Assembly (NCBI GenBank): GCA_032595675.1
Contig: JAVQMD010000001.1
Span: 1,520,640-1,584,639, forward strand
Direction: 5' to 3'
Source of the DNA: Candidatus Electrothrix rattekaaiensis
GTDB lineage: Bacteria > Desulfobacterota > Desulfobulbia > Desulfobulbales > Desulfobulbaceae
Length of the DNA: 64,000 bases
Below are positions 61,566-64,000 of the stretch, in pieces. The notes below the pieces were generated by a model. The model did not search any database. It was not told where the DNA came from and saw only the letters and a program-made list of their open reading frames with translations. The position numbers and the translations under genes were made by a program. Position 1 is the first letter of the stretch. The number at the start of each line of letters is the position of its first letter.

Positions 61566-64000
61566 ATGGCGGATAAAAACGAGCGAGGTTTGATCAAAGG
61601 CAAAGATGCCGGTAAAAAATCCTCCTCTTCCGAGTTTCGGCGCAGTCTCGCAATAATTATCGGCATAGACCGATACAACAACAACATCCCCCGACTGAGC
61701 ACAGCTGTTAATGACGCCCGTGCGTTGGCAAAAATACTGAAACATGACCACAAGTATGAGGTCATATTGCTGATCGATGAGGAAGCTGATAAGCCGGGAA
61801 TGGAAGCTGTGTTTCTCGACAAAAGAGTCAGCAGCCTCAATGACAATGACCGTCTACTGTTCTATTTTGCCGGGCACGGGATCGCGCTGGACGGAGAACA
61901 CGACCCGAAAGGCTACCTAATTCCCCAGGACGCCGAGCCGGAAGAAACCAGCTTCTGGCCCATGACCGATCTGTACAATGCTCTGGATGTGCTAAAGTGC
62001 CGCCATATGCTGGCAATCCTGGACTGCTGCTTTGCCGGGGCTTTCCGCTGGTCCGGCACCCGCGATTTTCAACCGTTGCCAAAGGTTCTTTACCGGGAAC
62101 GTTACGAACGTTATATCCGCGATCCGGCCTGGCAGGTGATCACTTCAGCGGCCCATAACCAAAAGGCTCTGGATACCCTTTCCGGCTATGTGGTGGGACA
62201 ACATGGTATTGTCCAAAAGGAGGAACAGCAGCATTCCCCCTTTGCCCGGACCCTGTTCGAGGCCCTGCACGGTGCCGCCGATTCCATACCCAAAGGAGGG
62301 GACGGTGTTATCACCGCTATGGAGTTGGCTGTTTACCTGCAATACCATGTCGGGGCGAACACCGAGCAGCTGGCGGATCATCAGCAGACCGCGCAACTCT
62401 GGCCCCTCAAAAAACACGAACAGGGGGAGTTCATCTTTCTGGTGCCGGGCCAGAATGAGGAACTCGACCTGCCGGACGCCCCTGATCTGACCGAAGATAA
62501 TAATCCCTATAAGGGCTTGAAGTCCTATGAACAGGATGATAGCGAACTCTTTTTCGGGCGCACCGAGCTAATCGAAGAGCTACAACAGCAGGTTGAGGAT
62601 CGACCGTTTACTGTGGTGCTGGGGGCCTCCGGTACGGGCAAGTCCAGTCTGGTCAAAGCCGGACTGCTGCCTGCGCTGGAAAAGAAGGCGAAAGCGGAAA
62701 AAAACGATACCTCTCAACCGTCTTCCTGGTTCATTCCAAAGGAGATAATGCGTCCCGGAGCCGACCCGCTGCCGACATTGCATTCTCTGCTGATCAGGGA
62801 ACTGCCCGGTGTCAGTGCAGTACGAGAAAAAGAGATCTCGCTCACCTGGCTTGTCGGGAAATGGGCCGGGAAAAATCCGGGGCAGAAACTGCTGCTGGTC
62901 ATTGATCAGTTTGAAGAACTCATCACCCTGTGCCGCCAGGAAGAAAAGCGGAATGCCTTTATTCGGGAACTGAAACAGGCTCTGAAGAAGCACCAGGAAG
63001 TGCTGCGCATTGTCCTCACCCTGCGTTCCGATTTTGAATCCCAGATTTCCCAGCTCGACTTCTGGGAGGGCGATTGGGAAAAGGCACATCGATTCATAGT
63101 GCGTCCCATGACCCAAAATGAATTGCGGGAGGTCATTGAAGAGCCTGCTTCGGCCAAAGTGCTCTATTTTGAACCCCGCACCTTAATTGATACCTTGATC
63201 AACGAGGTGCTTCAGACTCCGGGCGCCCTGCCCCTGCTGTCCTTCACCCTGTACGAACTCTATCTCAGCTACGCCAAAAATCCTGACGGAAGCCGTGCCT
63301 TGACCGAGAAGAATTACAAAAAAATCGGCGGAGTCATCGGCTCCCTGCGCCGCCGTATTAATGAGGAATACGAAAAGTTCAAAGATTCTCCCAAATATCA
63401 AGAGACCATGCGACGGATCCTCCTGCGTATGGTTGCGTTCGAGGGCGGCGAGCTAACCCGAAGGCAGGTGCCGATATGGGAATTTGACTATCCTGATGCG
63501 AAAGAAAATGAGCGGGTGGAAGAGATCCGTAAAACACTTCTTGAGGCCAGACTCCTTGTTGGAAATGATAACGAAGACAGCGACGATAAAGCTGAACCCT
63601 ATGTGGAAGCAGCCCATGACGAACTGATTGTCGCCTGGGAAAAATTGTTCGAGTGGCGGGACAAAGAGGGTGAAAAGATGCTGCTGCACAGGCAGCTGAC
63701 GCGGGCGGCGGCGGATTGGAGGCGTGGTGAGAATGAAAAAGAGCGGAAAGCATTGCTTTGGGATAACAGTCCGAGGTTGTTGCGGGTGCAGGAGTTTCTT
63801 GAGCAGGAAAGTTTCGACGACACGGAGGGCAGCTCAAAGGTTGAGACGAAGCAGCGGAGTTTCCGTTTATTGAGGCAATTCTGCAGAAATTTGTGCCCTT
63901 CATTTGCACCTCTTGATCAGCATGTCTGGTTGAACCAATTTGAGACGGATTTTGTTCGACGGAGTATTGAGAGAAAGCGGAATTGGACACGGGGTGTTAC
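61566..64000 (+). CDS. Caspase-like peptidase / nSTAND NTPase protein (paralog 2, 3' end outside window)
   Basis: 811 codons and 2 bases to the window edge without a stop. Start MADKNERGLIKGKDAGKKSSSSEFRRSLAIIIGIDRYNNNIPRLSTAVNDA after AGAGGAG. Caspase residues are His104 (FYFAGHGIAL) and Cys155 (LDCCFAGAFRW). The nSTAND part has NPYKGLKSYEQDDSELFFGR, Walker A GASGTGKSS with Lys359, and Walker B QKLLLVIDQFEELITLC. The last visible residues, VRRSIERKRNWTRGV, align with those just before the membrane helix of paralog 1, so a helix and C-terminal sensor should follow outside. Clearly a paralog of the upstream gene by motif-for-motif match. Confidence 0.93.
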   Translation, partial: MADKNERGLIKGKDAGKKSSSSEFRRSLAIIIGIDRYNNNIPRLSTAVNDARALAKILKHDHKYEVILLIDEEADKPGMEAVFLDKRVSSLNDNDRLLFYFAGHGIALDGEHDPKGYLIPQDAEPEETSFWPMTDLYNALDVLKCRHMLAILDCCFAGAFRWSGTRDFQPLPKVLYRERYERYIRDPAWQVITSAAHNQKALDTLSGYVVGQHGIVQKEEQQHSPFARTLFEALHGAADSIPKGGDGVITAMELAVYLQYHVGANTEQLADHQQTAQLWPLKKHEQGEFIFLVPGQNEELDLPDAPDLTEDNNPYKGLKSYEQDDSELFFGRTELIEELQQQVEDRPFTVVLGASGTGKSSLVKAGLLPALEKKAKAEKNDTSQPSSWFIPKEIMRPGADPLPTLHSLLIRELPGVSAVREKEISLTWLVGKWAGKNPGQKLLLVIDQFEELITLCRQEEKRNAFIRELKQALKKHQEVLRIVLTLRSDFESQISQLDFWEGDWEKAHRFIVRPMTQNELREVIEEPASAKVLYFEPRTLIDTLINEVLQTPGALPLLSFTLYELYLSYAKNPDGSRALTEKNYKKIGGVIGSLRRRINEEYEKFKDSPKYQETMRRILLRMVAFEGGELTRRQVPIWEFDYPDAKENERVEEIRKTLLEARLLVGNDNEDSDDKAEPYVEAAHDELIVAWEKLFEWRDKEGEKMLLHRQLTRAAADWRRGENEKERKALLWDNSPRLLRVQEFLEQESFDDTEGSSKVETKQRSFRLLRQFCRNLCPSFAPLDQHVWLNQFETDFVRRSIERKRNWTRGV

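Noticed and set aside
1-64000. CRISPR arrays, tRNA and rRNA genes
   Set aside because: No regularly spaced repeats, no tRNA T-arm/anticodon pattern and no rRNA-like stretches were noticed while reading; short or divergent RNA genes could still be missed by eye.

Overview
The window reads as chromosomal DNA of a Gram-negative anaerobe, most likely a member of the Desulfobacterota (Desulfobulbales-like; a cable-bacterium relative is possible but not proven). This is inference from gene content: a three-piece glutamate synthase with ferredoxin-type domains, a fused-subunit 2-oxoacid:ferredoxin oxidoreductase, a small [4Fe-4S] ferredoxin, DUF1566 proteins and large caspase-STAND-WD40 proteins. 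No rRNA, tRNA or CRISPR array was seen. Both ends cut through genes: a sugar-phosphate transferase on the left and a caspase-STAND protein on the right.

Layout. 0-16.7 kb is mostly housekeeping: polysaccharide initiation and glycosyl transfer, arginyl/leucyl-tRNA-protein transferase, glutamate dehydrogenase, a large lipoprotein, an LD-carboxypeptidase, a periplasmic rhodanese, a family-4-like uracil-DNA glycosylase, an FmdB zinc ribbon, a BvgS/EvgS-type phosphorelay sensor, an FtsB-like protein, DUF523, TatC and SerS. 16.7-22 kb is rearranged: a 5'-truncated NAD-epimerase, a ferredoxin, and a small cassette (sll1863-type coiled-coil protein, exported coiled-coil protein, DUF1566 protein, SAP-like Cys protein). 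This cassette exists twice in complementary damaged forms on either side of enolase. 22-35 kb holds transporters (GltS, ArsP/YraQ-type permease, CDF), the 2-oxoacid:ferredoxin oxidoreductase, a PLD-VTT fusion with an EEP phosphatase, and ValS.

35-47.5 kb is accessory in character: an AAA ATPase plus DUF3226 (Toprim-like) pair resembling OLD/PARIS-type defence modules, followed by a PLP decarboxylase bounded by a ~200-bp direct repeat of the DUF3226 gene end. Then come DUF4197, SUI1/YciH, several unrecognised proteins (one a zinc-ribbon gene broken by a frameshift), an OFA-type MFS transporter, a cytidylate-kinase-like/BON fusion, a Uma2 nuclease-like protein, RF3, Ogt, and three REP-like palindromic elements carrying a GGGGACAGA-type motif.

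47.5-55.8 kb is a minus-strand glutamate synthase operon (amidotransferase, FMN synthase domain, GXGXG/FAD subunit). About 3.2 kb of co-oriented toxin-antitoxin and nuclease-type genes lies between the second and third synthase genes: PIN, small antitoxin-like protein, YgiT zinc finger, PD-(D/E)XK-like, HEPN, MNT and Fic. The HEPN gene is frameshifted at an 8-G run. 56-64 kb holds two paralogous caspase-nSTAND genes with matching promoters, separated by an IS4-type transposase and an orphan 3' gene fragment. The first paralog changes base composition sharply at the junction between its conserved effector/NTPase part and its WD40 sensor part.
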